Assembly: GCF_022374895.2 (NCBI RefSeq) | Contig: NZ_CP092423.2 | Coordinates: forward strand, 2,914,001-2,978,000 | DNA from: Mycobacterium lentiflavum | Lineage (GTDB): Bacteria > Actinomycetota > Actinomycetes > Mycobacteriales > Mycobacteriaceae | Reading direction: 5' to 3' | DNA: 64,000 nucleotides | In this document: positions 29,722-38,999 of the stretch, piece by piece | Position numbering within the stretch: position 1 is the stretch's first letter | How the letters are laid out: every line of letters begins with the position of its first letter | The notes under the pieces: model-generated | What the model was told of the DNA's origin: nothing | The model's database searches: none | Seen by the model: only the letters and a program-made list of their open reading frames with translations | Program-made: the position numbers and the translations under genes

Positions 29722-30324
29722 ATGTCACGCCTCATGGAGCCGGTTCCGCCAGACCGGGTGCTGACAGTGCCCAACCTGCTGAGCGCGCTGCGCCTGGTGC
29801 TCATCCCGGTGTTCATCTACGTACTGTTGGTCGCCCACGCCAACGGCTGGGCGGTGGCCATCCTGATGTTCAGCGGCGCCTCCGACTGGGCCGACGGCAA
29901 GATCGCCCGCACGCTGAATCAATCGTCGCGGCTGGGTGTGCTGCTGGACCCGGCGGTCGACCGGCTCTATATGGTGACCGTGCCCGTCGTGCTGGCGGTG
30001 AGCGGCATCGTGCCGTGGTGGTTCGTCATCACCCTGATCGCGCGCGACGCGCTGCTGGCGGCCACGCTGCCGCTGCTGCGCAGTCGCGGGCTGTCGGCGC
30101 TGCCGGTGACCTACTTCGGCAAGGCCGCGACGTTCGCTTTGATGTCCGGCTTCCCGCTCGTGCTGTTGGGCACCTGGGACGCGTTGTGGAGCCGGGTGAT
30201 CGGCGCCTGCGGTTGGGGCTTTCTGATCTGGGGAATGTACGCCTACCTGTGGTCATTCGTCCTGTACGCCGTGCAGATGGTCCTGGTGATGCGGCGCATG
30301 CCCAAGGTCGATGCGCATGGCTGA
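29722..30324 (+). CDS. pgsA2: CDP-alcohol phosphatidyltransferase (PgsA2-like)
   Basis: This 200-residue integral membrane enzyme carries the CDP-alcohol phosphotransferase motif: DWADGKIAR followed by [10 protein letters not shown], giving the DGxxAR-x8-GxxxDxxxD pattern. Family members make phosphatidylglycerol phosphate or related lipids from CDP-diacylglycerol. Which alcohol is used is not evident. It lies downstream of secA2 and overlaps the DUF881 gene by 14 bp. Confidence 0.9.
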   Translation: MSRLMEPVPPDRVLTVPNLLSALRLVLIPVFIYVLLVAHANGWAVAILMFSGASDWADGKIARTLNQSSRLGVLLDPAVDRLYMVTVPVVLAVSGIVPWWFVITLIARDALLAATLPLLRSRGLSALPVTYFGKAATFALMSGFPLVLLGTWDALWSRVIGACGWGFLIWGMYAYLWSFVLYAVQMVLVMRRMPKVDAHG

Positions 30325-31240
30325 ACCGGATCGCCTGCTCGGCGGCTACGACCCCAACGCGGGCCGTAGCGCGCACGCCGCCGCGCGCCCCACGCTGATC
30401 CCGGTGCCCTCGCTGTTGCGCGCGCTGCTGTCGGAGCATCTGGATCCCGGTTACGCCGCGGCCGCCGAACGGCGCGCCGGACAGGGCACACCGCAGAGTG
30501 GGCGCACGCGCGTGTTCGGCTGGCTCTGGCAAGCCCTGGCGGCGATGCTCGTCGCCACGGTCTTCGCGGCCGCGGTCGCACAAGCCCGTTCGGTCGAACC
30601 GGGTGTGCGCACGGCTCAGCAGCTGCTGGCACGCAGCGTGCGATCGATCGAAGAATCCGACACGAAATTGGCTCAGCAGCGCAGCGTGCTGTCGAGCAAG
30701 GTCGACGACGTGCAACGGCTCGCGCTGGCCGACGACGCCGAGGGCCAGCGGCTGCTGAGCCGACTGGACCGGCTCAGTCTGGCGGCGGCCAGCACGGCGA
30801 TCATCGGTCCCGGCCTGACCGTGAAAGTGACCGATCCCGGGGCCAGCCCGAACCTGTCCGACGTGTCCAAGCAGCGCGTGAACGGGAGCCGGCAAATCAT
30901 CCTCGACCGCGATCTGCAGCTCGTGGTCAACTCGTTGTGGGCCAGCGGCGCCGAGGCGATCTCGATCGGCGGGGTGCGCATCGGGCCGAATGTGACGATC
31001 CGCCAGGCCGGGGGAGCGATCCTGGTCGACAACAACCCCACCAGCAGCCCGTACACGATCCTGGCGGTGGGGCCGCCGAACGGGATGCGCGACGTCTTCG
31101 AGAACAGCCCCGGATTGCAGCGTCTGAGGCTGCTGGAGGTCTCCTACGGTGTCGGCATCACGGTGAACGTCTCCGACGGTCTGTCGCTGCCGGCCGGATC
31201 GGTCCGGGAAGTCAAGTTCGCCAAACAGATTGGGCCCTAG
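30311..31240 (+). CDS. DUF881 family membrane-anchored protein (Rv1823-like)
   Basis: This 309-residue protein has one transmembrane helix near residues 73-95 ([16 protein letters not shown]). A periplasmic coiled-coil stretch and the DUF881 domain ([12 protein letters not shown], then [19 protein letters not shown] segments) follow. DUF881 proteins are widespread in Gram-positives and their role is unknown. A second DUF881 gene follows at 31589. Between them is a small membrane protein, forming a conserved three-gene block. Confidence 0.88.
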   Translation: MRMAEPDRLLGGYDPNAGRSAHAAARPTLIPVPSLLRALLSEHLDPGYAAAAERRAGQGTPQSGRTRVFGWLWQALAAMLVATVFAAAVAQARSVEPGVRTAQQLLARSVRSIEESDTKLAQQRSVLSSKVDDVQRLALADDAEGQRLLSRLDRLSLAAASTAIIGPGLTVKVTDPGASPNLSDVSKQRVNGSRQIILDRDLQLVVNSLWASGAEAISIGGVRIGPNVTIRQAGGAILVDNNPTSSPYTILAVGPPNGMRDVFENSPGLQRLRLLEVSYGVGITVNVSDGLSLPAGSVREVKFAKQIGP

Positions 31241-31256
31241 TGAGAAAAGTCCTCGG

Positions 31257-31589
31257 ATGATCGGTATCGCGGCGCTTGTGGTCGGCATCGTGTTGGGCCT
31301 GGTTTTCCATCCCGCCGTGCCCGAGGTCGTCCAGCCGTATCTGCCCATCGCAGTGGTCGCCGCGCTCGACGCGGTCTTCGGCGGTCTGCGGGCCTACCTG
31401 GAGCGAATCTTCGACCCAAAGGTCTTCGTGATTTCGTTCGTGTTCAACGTCTTTGTCGCGGCGCTGATCGTTTACGTCGGCGACCAGTTGGGCGTGGGCA
31501 CGCAGTTGTCCACGGCCATCATCGTCGTGTTGGGCATCCGGATCTTCGGCAATGCCGCCGCGTTGCGGCGCCGGCTGTTCGGGGCGTAA
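31257..31589 (+). CDS. small basic membrane protein (SBP/DUF1290, Rv1824-like)
   Basis: Taken from ATG 31257, it has 110 residues with three hydrophobic spans around a conserved segment, AALDAVFGGLRAYLE. This matches the small-basic-protein family that in actinobacteria and firmicutes sits between DUF881 genes. Its stop overlaps the next ATG (TAATG). An in-frame earlier start at 31230 would overlap the previous gene and has no better ribosome site. Confidence 0.85.
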   Translation: MIGIAALVVGIVLGLVFHPAVPEVVQPYLPIAVVAALDAVFGGLRAYLERIFDPKVFVISFVFNVFVAALIVYVGDQLGVGTQLSTAIIVVLGIRIFGNAAALRRRLFGA

Positions 31590-32470
31590 TGGAAATGAGC
31601 CAGGATCAGCCCGACGGCGTGGCCGACGAAAGTCGCGACGCGCCAACCAGACACGACGATCCCAAGCCTGGGGCCGACGATGCCGCGCAGCGCGGTCGCC
31701 ACGAATTACCCGCGCACCGCCCGCGCCCCGAGATCGGGGCAGTAGGCCGGACCGGGTTGTCCGGGAGGCTGCGCAGCGGGCGGTCGCGGCTGATATTCGG
31801 AACGCTGGCGATCCTGCTCTGTCTGGTGCTGGGCGTCGCGATCGTCACCCAGGTTCGCCAGACCCGGTCGGGTGACTCGCTGGACACCGCGCGCCCCGCA
31901 GATCTGCTGGTGCTGCTGGATTCGTTGCGGCAGCGCGAGGGCACGTTGAACGGCGAAGTCAACGAGCTGCAGAACACGCTGAATTCGTTGCAGGCGTCCG
32001 GCAACACTGACCAGGCCGCGATCCAGAGCGCCCAGGCCCGGCTGGCCGCGCTGTCCATCCTGGTGGGCGCCGTCGGCGCGACCGGACCCGGCGTCACCAT
32101 CACGATCGATGATCCCGGTCCAGGGATATCACCGGAAGTAATGCTCGACGTGATCAATGAGTTGCGCGCCGCCGGAGCCGAGGCGATCGAGGTCAACGGC
32201 GGACACCAGTCGGTGCGGGTAGGTGTCGACACCTGGGTGGTCGGCACACCCGGTGCGCTGACCATCGACACCAAGGCGCTGTCGCCGCCGTATTCGATTC
32301 TGGCGATTGGCGATCCGCCCACGCTGGCCGCAGCGATGAACATTCCCGGCGGTGCCGAGGACAGCATCAAGCGAGTGGGCGGAAAGATGTCCGTGCAGCA
32401 GGGCGACCGCATCGACGTGACCACCTTGCGGCAACCAAAACCGCACCAATACGCTCAGCCCGTCAAGTGA
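31589..32470 (+). CDS. DUF881 family membrane-anchored protein (Rv1825-like)
   Basis: This 293-residue protein has a long polar N-terminal tail of ~65 residues, one membrane helix (about residues 70-90) and a coiled coil (QREGTLNGEVNELQNTLNSL). The DUF881 domain follows, with GPGVTITIDDPGPG and GAEAIEVNGGHQSVRVG. It is a paralogue of the protein encoded at 30311. The overlap with the small membrane protein suggests the three form one complex or act together at the membrane, but no function is established. Confidence 0.88.
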   Translation: MEMSQDQPDGVADESRDAPTRHDDPKPGADDAAQRGRHELPAHRPRPEIGAVGRTGLSGRLRSGRSRLIFGTLAILLCLVLGVAIVTQVRQTRSGDSLDTARPADLLVLLDSLRQREGTLNGEVNELQNTLNSLQASGNTDQAAIQSAQARLAALSILVGAVGATGPGVTITIDDPGPGISPEVMLDVINELRAAGAEAIEVNGGHQSVRVGVDTWVVGTPGALTIDTKALSPPYSILAIGDPPTLAAAMNIPGGAEDSIKRVGGKMSVQQGDRIDVTTLRQPKPHQYAQPVK

Positions 32471-32494
32471 GACACCGAAAAGAACAGGATTGCC

Positions 32495-32893
32495 GTGAGC
32501 GATATCCCACCCGATCTGCACTACACCGCCGAACATGAGTGGGTTCGCCGGAGCGGTGACGACACCGTGCGGGTCGGCATCACCGACTTCGCGCAATCGG
32601 CGCTGGGCGACGTGGTTTTCGTCCAGCTGCCCGATGTCGGCACCGAGGTGAGCGCGGGCGAATCCTTTGGCGAAGTGGAGTCGACGAAATCCGTGTCGGA
32701 TCTGTACGCGCCGCTGTCCGGCAAGGTGACCGCCGTCAACGGCGAACTGGAAGGCGACCCGCAGCTGGTTAACTCCGACCCGTACGGTGCCGGCTGGCTG
32801 CTGGACATTCAGGTCTCGGACGTCTCGGAGTTGGAGTCCGCCGTTTCCGCGCTGCTCGATGCCGAGGCCTACCGCGGCACATTGACCGAGTGA
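32495..32893 (+). CDS. gcvH: glycine cleavage system H protein
   Basis: This 132-residue protein has the biotin/lipoyl fold. The lipoylated lysine is Lys65 in VESTKSVSD. GcvH shuttles the aminomethyl group from GcvP to the T protein and dihydrolipoamide dehydrogenase. GTG 32495 begins MSDIPPDLHYTAEHEW, the standard opening. It is close to garA and a few kb from gcvP at 36112, which has its own glycine riboswitch. No riboswitch is seen before gcvH. Confidence 0.95.
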   Translation: MSDIPPDLHYTAEHEWVRRSGDDTVRVGITDFAQSALGDVVFVQLPDVGTEVSAGESFGEVESTKSVSDLYAPLSGKVTAVNGELEGDPQLVNSDPYGAGWLLDIQVSDVSELESAVSALLDAEAYRGTLTE

Positions 32894-33051
32894 CGGTTGC
32901 TAATGTCCCTGCCACGGGGGCCAAACGATCGGATGGCGATCCTGCCGGTGGCTAGCGCATTCGGAACCACCGCGCGGTACGGTCAACCTAGTGGGAAGCC
33001 GGCCGAACGGCCCGGTCAGACAACGCCACAGCGGCCAGTGAGGAGCAGCGC

Positions 33052-33534
33052 GTGACGGATATGGACTCAGGACGTCAGGAAGACCAGACTTCTGACGAAG
33101 TCACCGTGGAGACAACTTCGGTCTTCCGCGCCGACTTCCTCAACGAACTGGACGCGCCCGCCCACTCGGGAACCGAGAGCACGGTCTCCGGGGTCGAAGG
33201 ACTTCCGGCGGGCTCGGCGTTGCTGGTCGTCAAGCGCGGGCCCAACGCTGGATCGCGCTTCCTGCTCGACCAGGCCATCACGTCGGCCGGACGGCACCCC
33301 GACAGCGACATATTCCTCGACGACGTGACGGTGAGCCGCCGCCACGCCGAATTCAGGTTGGAAAACAACGAATTCCACGTGGTCGATGTGGGTAGCCTCA
33401 ACGGCACGTACGTCAATCGTGAGCCGGTGGACTCGGCAGTGCTGGCGAACGGTGACGAAGTACAGATCGGCAAGTTCCGCTTGGTGTTCCTGACCGGACC
33501 CAAAGGTGACGACGACGGAGGATCCGGAGGCTAG
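33052..33534 (+). CDS. garA: GarA, FHA-domain regulator of glutamate/TCA metabolism
   Basis: This 160-residue protein has a phosphorylatable tail with Thr21-Thr22 in [11 protein letters not shown]. An FHA domain follows with GRHPDSD, SRRHAEF and [10 protein letters not shown]. In mycobacteria PknB or PknG phosphorylates the tail, which then binds the FHA domain. Free GarA inhibits 2-oxoglutarate decarboxylase (KGD) and NAD-glutamate dehydrogenase and activates glutamate synthase. GTG 33052 follows GAGGAGCAGC. It overlaps the MerR gene by three bases (TAGTG). Confidence 0.95.
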   Translation: MTDMDSGRQEDQTSDEVTVETTSVFRADFLNELDAPAHSGTESTVSGVEGLPAGSALLVVKRGPNAGSRFLLDQAITSAGRHPDSDIFLDDVTVSRRHAEFRLENNEFHVVDVGSLNGTYVNREPVDSAVLANGDEVQIGKFRLVFLTGPKGDDDGGSGG

Positions 33535-34280
33535 TGAGCGCACCCGATAGCTCGGCTCTTGCCGGGATGTCGATTGGGGCGGTCTTGGACCTGTTGAGGC
33601 CGGATTTCCCCGATGTCACGATTTCCAAGATTCGGTTCTTGGAAGCTGAAGGACTGGTGACGCCGCAACGCGCCGCGTCGGGATACCGCAGATTCACCGC
33701 TTACGACTGTGCGCGACTGCGCTTCATTCTCACCGCGCAGCGCGATCACTACCTGCCGCTGAAGGTGATCCGGGCCCAGCTCGACGCCCAGCCCGACGGC
33801 GAGCTGCCGCCGTTCGGATCGCCTTATGGCGTACCACGATTGGTTTCGGTGAGCGACGGCGATGCCGACCCCGAAACCGGACCCGACGCGGCCGCGGTGG
33901 CACCTACCCGCGTCCGGTTGAGTCGAGAAGACCTCCTCGAACGCGCGGGTGTGGACGAAGACCTGCTGACTTCGCTGCTCAAAGCGGGCGTTATCACCAC
34001 CGGGCCGGGCGGATTCTTCGACGAGCACGCCGTGGTGATCTTGCAGTGCGCACGGGCGCTGTCCGAGTACGGCGTCGAGCCACGGCACCTGCGTGCGTTC
34101 CGCTCGGCGGCGGACCGCCAGTCCGATCTGATCGCCCAGATCGCGGGGCCCCTCATCAAAGCCGACAAGGCCGGCGCCCGCGATCGCGCCGACGATCTGG
34201 CGCGTGAGGTTGCCGCGCTCGCAATTACTTTGCACACGTCGCTGATCAAGTCCGCCGTTCGCGACGTTCTGCGACGCTGA
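33534..34280 (+). CDS. MerR family transcriptional regulator (Rv1828-like)
   Basis: The protein has 248 residues with an N-terminal winged helix-turn-helix ([21 protein letters not shown] and a [15 protein letters not shown] block), and a C-terminal domain ([19 protein letters not shown]). It lacks the metal-binding cysteines of metal-sensing MerR proteins. It starts inside the garA stop. The target genes are not shown by sequence. A second MerR gene follows at 35099. Confidence 0.9.
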   Translation: MSAPDSSALAGMSIGAVLDLLRPDFPDVTISKIRFLEAEGLVTPQRAASGYRRFTAYDCARLRFILTAQRDHYLPLKVIRAQLDAQPDGELPPFGSPYGVPRLVSVSDGDADPETGPDAAAVAPTRVRLSREDLLERAGVDEDLLTSLLKAGVITTGPGGFFDEHAVVILQCARALSEYGVEPRHLRAFRSAADRQSDLIAQIAGPLIKADKAGARDRADDLAREVAALAITLHTSLIKSAVRDVLRR

Positions 34281-34397
34281 GGACTAGACTTCCCTCAACA
34301 GCTTGGCGTCCCACGACACGGAGAGGAATGGTGCCCCACCGGGTCGTCGCGCCGAGTGAAAGTCGGACACGGCGGCATGTGCGGAGGGCAGACACAA

Positions 34398-34892
34398 ATG
34401 GGTGAAGTTCGTGTTGTCGGCATTCGCGTCGAGCAGCCGCAGAACCAGCCGGTGCTGTTGTTGCGCGAGGCCAACGGAGACCGCTACCTGCCGATTTGGA
34501 TCGGGCAGTCCGAAGCGGCCGCCATTGCACTCGAACAACAAGGCGTCGAGCCGCCCCGCCCGCTCACGCATGACCTGATTCGCGATCTCATTGCAGCACT
34601 TGGGCATTCACTCAAAGAGGTCCGGATCGTCGATCTGCAGGAAGGCACTTTCTACGCCGACCTCGTCTTCGACCGCAACATCACCGTGTCGGCACGCCCG
34701 TCGGACTCGGTGGCGATAGCGCTTCGCGTCGGAGTCCCGATCTACGTCGAGGAGGCCGTTCTGGCCCAGGCGGGCCTGCTAATCCCGGACGAGAGCGACG
34801 AGGAATCCAACACCGCTGTTCGCGAAGACGAGGTGGAGAAATTCAAGGAGTTTCTCGACAGCGTGTCGCCCGACGATTTCAAGGCCACCTAG
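34398..34892 (+). CDS. bifunctional nuclease (BFN, DUF151) domain protein
   Basis: From ATG 34398 it has 164 residues. It contains the BFN core, PVLLLREANGDRYLPIWIGQ, and later FYADLVFDR and SARPSDSVAIALRVGVPI. The plant BFN1 member has nuclease activity. The bacterial role is unproven, and the closest match is Rv1829. An upstream in-frame ATG at 34356 would add 14 unconserved residues. The gene lies between two MerR regulators. The 206-bp gap after it shows no clear signals. Confidence 0.87.
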   Translation: MGEVRVVGIRVEQPQNQPVLLLREANGDRYLPIWIGQSEAAAIALEQQGVEPPRPLTHDLIRDLIAALGHSLKEVRIVDLQEGTFYADLVFDRNITVSARPSDSVAIALRVGVPIYVEEAVLAQAGLLIPDESDEESNTAVREDEVEKFKEFLDSVSPDDFKAT

Positions 34893-35098
34893 GCCGGAAA
34901 CCCCGGGTTAAGGTGGGTACCGACATCACGGATCCGTCTCATCTGACACTGTTATGTCGACACGCCTGACGGATAGCGCGGCCCTTGCCCTTATGGCCCC
35001 CATACTTTGAGGACAAGTTAAGGCACGGGAGCGATTGGACAGCGTAAGCTCTCTAACACTCGGGCCTTGGCTAACGCGGCTGTAAAGGCAGCCAGTGG

Positions 35099-35773
35099 AT
35101 GCAGCTAGTGACTAGAGCGCGATCGGCGAGAGGATTCACTGTGAGCGACCAGCCACGTCAAGAACAGCTGGACCTTGCTGACCAAGCGGACGCCGCAACC
35201 AATGGTGAACCTAGCGTCACCGTGGCCCCCGGCCCCGTGCAGCCCGGCCTGTTTCCTGACGATTCGGTGCCCGACGAGCTCGTCGGCTACCGGGGGCCAA
35301 GCGCCTGCCAGATCGCCGGAATCACCTACCGGCAGCTGGACTACTGGGCACGCACCTCGTTGGTGGTGCCGTCGATTCGCAGTGCGGCCGGTTCCGGCAG
35401 CCAGCGGCTGTACTCCTTCAAGGACATCCTGGTTCTCAAGATCGTCAAGCGGCTGCTGGACACCGGCATTTCGCTGCACAACATCCGCGTCGCCGTCGAC
35501 CATCTGCGTCAGCGTGGCGTCGAGGATCTAGCCAACATCACGCTGTTCTCGGACGGCACCACCGTTTACGAGTGCACATCGGCCGAAGAGGTCGTCGACC
35601 TGCTGCAGGGCGGTCAGGGCGTGTTCGGCATCGCCGTCTCGGGCGCCATGCGGGAGCTGACCGGCGTCATCGCCGACTTCCCGGGTGAGCGTGCCGACGG
35701 GGGCGAGTCGATTGCCGCGCCCGAGGACGAGCTGGCCTCGCGGCGCAAGCATCGCGACCGCAAAATCGGATAG
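35099..35773 (+). CDS. MerR family transcriptional regulator (Rv1830/McdR-like)
   Basis: This 224-residue protein has a MerR DNA-binding domain (YRGPSACQIAGITYRQLDYWAR, SQRLYSFKDI) followed by a dimer helix and a C-terminal domain. It has no metal ligands. It matches Rv1830, reported as a regulator of cell-division genes. ATG 35099 gives the length close to M. tuberculosis. GTG 35141 is an alternative, with AGAGGA six bases upstream. Confidence 0.88.
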   Translation: MQLVTRARSARGFTVSDQPRQEQLDLADQADAATNGEPSVTVAPGPVQPGLFPDDSVPDELVGYRGPSACQIAGITYRQLDYWARTSLVVPSIRSAAGSGSQRLYSFKDILVLKIVKRLLDTGISLHNIRVAVDHLRQRGVEDLANITLFSDGTTVYECTSAEEVVDLLQGGQGVFGIAVSGAMRELTGVIADFPGERADGGESIAAPEDELASRRKHRDRKIG

Positions 35774-35840
35774 CAACCCACTGTTGGTCGTCTCGCCATG
35801 CATTGTTGGGCTAATTCGTGTACCGAGCTTCACTCACGGG

Positions 35841-35846
35841 TAAACT
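35841..35846 (+). promoter_or_regulatory. -10 element of the gcvP leader transcript
   Basis: TAAACT is close to the mycobacterial -10 consensus. A start about seven bases downstream, near 35853, would place the 5' end just before the first glycine aptamer. No good -35 is seen at standard spacing. Confidence 0.5.
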
Positions 35847-35861
35847 AGTCGTTGCATCACG

Positions 35862-36085
35862 CCCGCGCGGGAGAGTTCTGTGGCAGCCAGCCATGGACGC
35901 CGAAGGAGCAACACCTCTCCGTCAACCTCTCAGGCACCCGGACCGCGTCACGGTGAAGATGCCTCTGGAAAGCGGTGCCGCCTCGAGCGGTCCACCCGCC
36001 GATGGGGAAAGGCGCTTGGGGGGACTACGCGCCGAATCTCTCAGGCGCCCATGACTGGGTAAGGACAGAGGGAGAGGGCCGATAG
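35862..36085 (+). promoter_or_regulatory. tandem glycine riboswitch
   Basis: Two glycine aptamers follow each other. The first runs from GCGCGGGAGAGTTCTG through CGCCGAAGGAGCAA to CCTCTCAGGCAC. The second runs from CTCTGGAAAGCGG through GATGGGGAAAGG and CGCCGAATCTCTCAGGCGCCC to GGACAGAGGGAGAGGG. These are the conserved glycine-aptamer blocks in the right order. The RNA directly precedes gcvP, the glycine decarboxylase, so glycine should induce its own breakdown. Exact ends are approximate. Confidence 0.93.
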
Positions 36086-36093
36086 TCCCTCTG
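36066..36093 (+). promoter_or_regulatory. hairpin linking glycine aptamer 2 to the gcvP ribosome site
   Basis: CAGAGGGA (36066-36073) pairs perfectly with TCCCTCTG (36086-36093). The 5' arm lies in the conserved 3' end of aptamer 2, so glycine binding and this hairpin would compete. It is followed by the CAGGAG ribosome site (36101-36106), not by a U-tract, which points to control of translation or of Rho access. Confidence 0.5.
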
Positions 36094-36111
36094 CCGATGT
36101 CAGGAGTACCC

Positions 36112-38937
36112 GTGGTCGACAAATCCAGTTTCGCCGCCCGTCATATTGGGCCGGATGCCCAGGCCATCGAGGCCATGCTCGACGCGATCGGGGTCGGCTC
36201 GCTTGACGAGCTGGCGTCCCAGGCCGTACCGGCCGGCATTTTCGACAAACTCTCCGACAGCGGCCTCGCGCCGGGTCTGAGCGCGCTGCCGCCTGCCTCC
36301 AGCGAGGCCGAGGCGCTGGCCGAATTACGGGCGCTGGCCGACACCAACACGGTCGCGGTGTCGATGATCGGGCAGGGTTATTACGACACTCTCACCCCGC
36401 CGGTGTTGCTGCGCAACATCATGGAGAACCCCGCTTGGTACACGGCCTACACGCCGTACCAACCGGAGATCAGCCAGGGCCGGTTGGAAGCGCTGCTGAA
36501 CTTCCAGACCATGGTCGCCGATCTGACGGGGCTCGAGATCGCCAACGCCTCGATGCTCGACGAAGGCACGGCCGCCGCCGAGGCCATGACCCTGATGCAC
36601 CGGGCGTCGCGCGCCAAGACCAACCGGCTTGCCGTCGACGCCGACGTCTTCGCGCAGACCGCTGCCGTGCTGGCCACTCGCGCTCAGCCGTTGGGGATCG
36701 AGATCGTCACCGCTGATCTGCGTGACGGCCTGCCGGACGGCGACTTCTTCGGTGTCATCACCCAACTGCCCGGCGCCAGCGGCCGGATCACCAATTGGTC
36801 CGCACTGGTCGCCGAGGCTCACGAGCGGGGCGCGCTGGTCGCGATCGGCGCCGACCTGCTGGCGTGCACGTTGATCACCCCGCCGGGCGAGACCGGAGCC
36901 GACATCGCGTTCGGTAGCACTCAAAGATTCGGTGTGCCAATGGGATTCGGCGGCCCGCACGCCGGGTATCTGGCGGTGCACACCGCGCACGCACGTCAGC
37001 TGCCGGGCCGACTGGTCGGCGTCTCGGTCGACAACGACGGCTCACCGGCCTACCGTCTGGCCTTGCAGACCCGCGAACAGCACATCCGCCGCGACAAGGC
37101 GACCAGCAACATCTGTACCGCCCAGGTACTGCTGGCCGTGATGGCCGCGATGTACGCCAGTTACCACGGCGCCGCCGGCCTGACCGCTATCGCCCGCCGG
37201 GTGCACGGCTGCGCCCAATCCATCGCCGCCGCACTGGGTGAAGCACTGGTGCACGAGAGGTACTTCGACACGGTGCTCGCCCGAGTGCCGGGACGCGCGG
37301 ACGAAGTGCTGGCCAAGGCCAAGGCCAGGGGCATCAACCTCTGGCGCGTCGACGCCGATCATGTGTCGGTGTCCTGCGACGAGGCCACCACCGACGCCCA
37401 CGTGGCGATCGTCCTGGACGCCTTCGGGGTGTCGCCCGCCGACCCTTCCGGCACCGATATCGCCACGCGCACGTCGGAATTCCTCACCCATCCCGCCTTC
37501 ACGCAGTACCACACCGAGACGGCGATGATGCGCTACCTGCGCACCCTTGCCGACAAGGACATCGCCTTGGACCGCAGCATGATTCCGCTCGGCTCGTGCA
37601 CGATGAAGCTCAATGCCGCCGCCGAAATGGAGTCGATCACCTGGCCGGAGTTTTCCCGGCTGCACCCGTTCGCTCCCGCCGCCGACACCCCCGGAATGCG
37701 CCGGCTGATCAGCGACCTGGAGACCTGGCTGGTGCACATCACCGGCTACGACGCGGTTTCCCTGCAACCGAACGCCGGGTCGCAGGGGGAGTACGCCGGC
37801 CTGTTGGCGATCCACGACTATCACGCCAGCCGCGGCGAAGCGCAGCGCGACGTGTGCCTGATTCCGTCCAGCGCGCACGGCACCAACGCGGCGTCCGCTG
37901 CCCTGGCTGGTATGCGGGTGGTCGTCGTCGGCTGCCACGACAACGGGGACGTCAACCTCGACGATCTGCGCGCCAAGATCGGCGACCATGCCGATCGGCT
38001 GTCGGCGCTGATGATCACCTACCCGTCCACGCACGGGGTGTACGAGCATGACATCGCCGAGATCTGCGCGGCCGTGCACGACGCCGGCGGCCAGGTGTAC
38101 GTCGACGGCGCCAACCTCAACGCGCTGGTCGGCCTGGCCCGGCCGGGCAAGTTCGGCGGCGATGTGAGCCACCTGAACCTGCACAAGACGTTCTGCATCC
38201 CGCACGGTGGCGGTGGCCCCGGTGTGGGTCCGGTCGCCGCGCGTGCGCATCTGGCGCCGTTCCTGCCGGGCCACCCGCACGCACCCGAACTGCCCGAGGG
38301 ACACCCGGTGTCGTCCGCCCCGTACGGATCGGCGTCGATCCTGCCGATCAGCTGGGCCTACATCCGGATGATGGGCGCCGACGGACTGCGGGCGGCGTCG
38401 CTGACCGCGATTGCCTCGGCCAACTACATCGCCCGCCGGCTCGATGAGTACTTCCCGGTGCTTTACACCGGCGAGAACGGCATGGTCGCCCACGAGTGCA
38501 TCCTGGATCTGCGCGGCATCACCAAAGCCACCGGCGTGACCGTCGACGACGTGGCAAAGCGCCTGGCGGACTACGGTTTTCACGCGCCGACCATGAGCTT
38601 CCCGGTGGCCGGCACGCTGATGGTGGAGCCCACCGAGAGCGAGGACCTCAATGAGGTTGACGCGTTCTGCGACGCCATGATCGCCATCCGCGCTGAGATC
38701 GATCGCGTCCGTTCGGGGGAGTGGCCCGCCGACGACAATCCGCTGCGGGGCGCGCCGCACACCGCCGAGTGCCTGCTGGTCTCCGACTGGGATCACCCGT
38801 ACACGCGCGAGGAGGCCGCCTACCCGCTGGGCAAGGGCTTCCGGCCCAAGGTGTGGCCGCCGGTGCGCCGCATCGACGGCGCCTACGGGGACCGCAATCT
38901 CATGTGCTCGTGCCCGCCGATCGACACGTACTCCTGA
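36112..38937 (+). CDS. gcvP: glycine dehydrogenase (decarboxylating), P protein
   Basis: The protein has 941 residues from GTG 36112, which has CAGGAG five bases upstream and gives the (V)[12 protein letters not shown] opening expected from M. tuberculosis GcvB. ATG 36097 is in frame but lacks a ribosome site. The enzyme decarboxylates glycine and loads the aminomethyl group on GcvH. The PLP lysine is Lys692 in LNLHKTF, followed by IPHGGGGPG. The N- and C-terminal halves are the fused P1/P2 units. The gene is controlled by the tandem glycine riboswitch just upstream. Confidence 0.95.
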   Translation: MVDKSSFAARHIGPDAQAIEAMLDAIGVGSLDELASQAVPAGIFDKLSDSGLAPGLSALPPASSEAEALAELRALADTNTVAVSMIGQGYYDTLTPPVLLRNIMENPAWYTAYTPYQPEISQGRLEALLNFQTMVADLTGLEIANASMLDEGTAAAEAMTLMHRASRAKTNRLAVDADVFAQTAAVLATRAQPLGIEIVTADLRDGLPDGDFFGVITQLPGASGRITNWSALVAEAHERGALVAIGADLLACTLITPPGETGADIAFGSTQRFGVPMGFGGPHAGYLAVHTAHARQLPGRLVGVSVDNDGSPAYRLALQTREQHIRRDKATSNICTAQVLLAVMAAMYASYHGAAGLTAIARRVHGCAQSIAAALGEALVHERYFDTVLARVPGRADEVLAKAKARGINLWRVDADHVSVSCDEATTDAHVAIVLDAFGVSPADPSGTDIATRTSEFLTHPAFTQYHTETAMMRYLRTLADKDIALDRSMIPLGSCTMKLNAAAEMESITWPEFSRLHPFAPAADTPGMRRLISDLETWLVHITGYDAVSLQPNAGSQGEYAGLLAIHDYHASRGEAQRDVCLIPSSAHGTNAASAALAGMRVVVVGCHDNGDVNLDDLRAKIGDHADRLSALMITYPSTHGVYEHDIAEICAAVHDAGGQVYVDGANLNALVGLARPGKFGGDVSHLNLHKTFCIPHGGGGPGVGPVAARAHLAPFLPGHPHAPELPEGHPVSSAPYGSASILPISWAYIRMMGADGLRAASLTAIASANYIARRLDEYFPVLYTGENGMVAHECILDLRGITKATGVTVDDVAKRLADYGFHAPTMSFPVAGTLMVEPTESEDLNEVDAFCDAMIAIRAEIDRVRSGEWPADDNPLRGAPHTAECLLVSDWDHPYTREEAAYPLGKGFRPKVWPPVRRIDGAYGDRNLMCSCPPIDTYS

Positions 38938-38983
38938 GCTGACGCTTGCCCGCACCGGTCGTTGTCGGTGGCAACCGCTAAAC

Positions 38984-38999
38984 TCGAACATATGTTCGA
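38984..38999. promoter_or_regulatory. perfect SOS (LexA) box overlapping the HNH gene start
   Basis: TCGAACATATGTTCGA fits the mycobacterial LexA consensus TCGAAC-N4-GTTCGA with no mismatch. It contains the ATG at 38992 and directly follows TAAACT (38979-38984). LexA bound here would cover the start region of a leaderless transcript. Confidence 0.85.

Noticed and set aside
36097..36111. ATG 36097 as the gcvP start
   Set aside because: There is no ribosome site at proper distance, while GTG 36112 has CAGGAG and matches the M. tuberculosis N-terminus in length.
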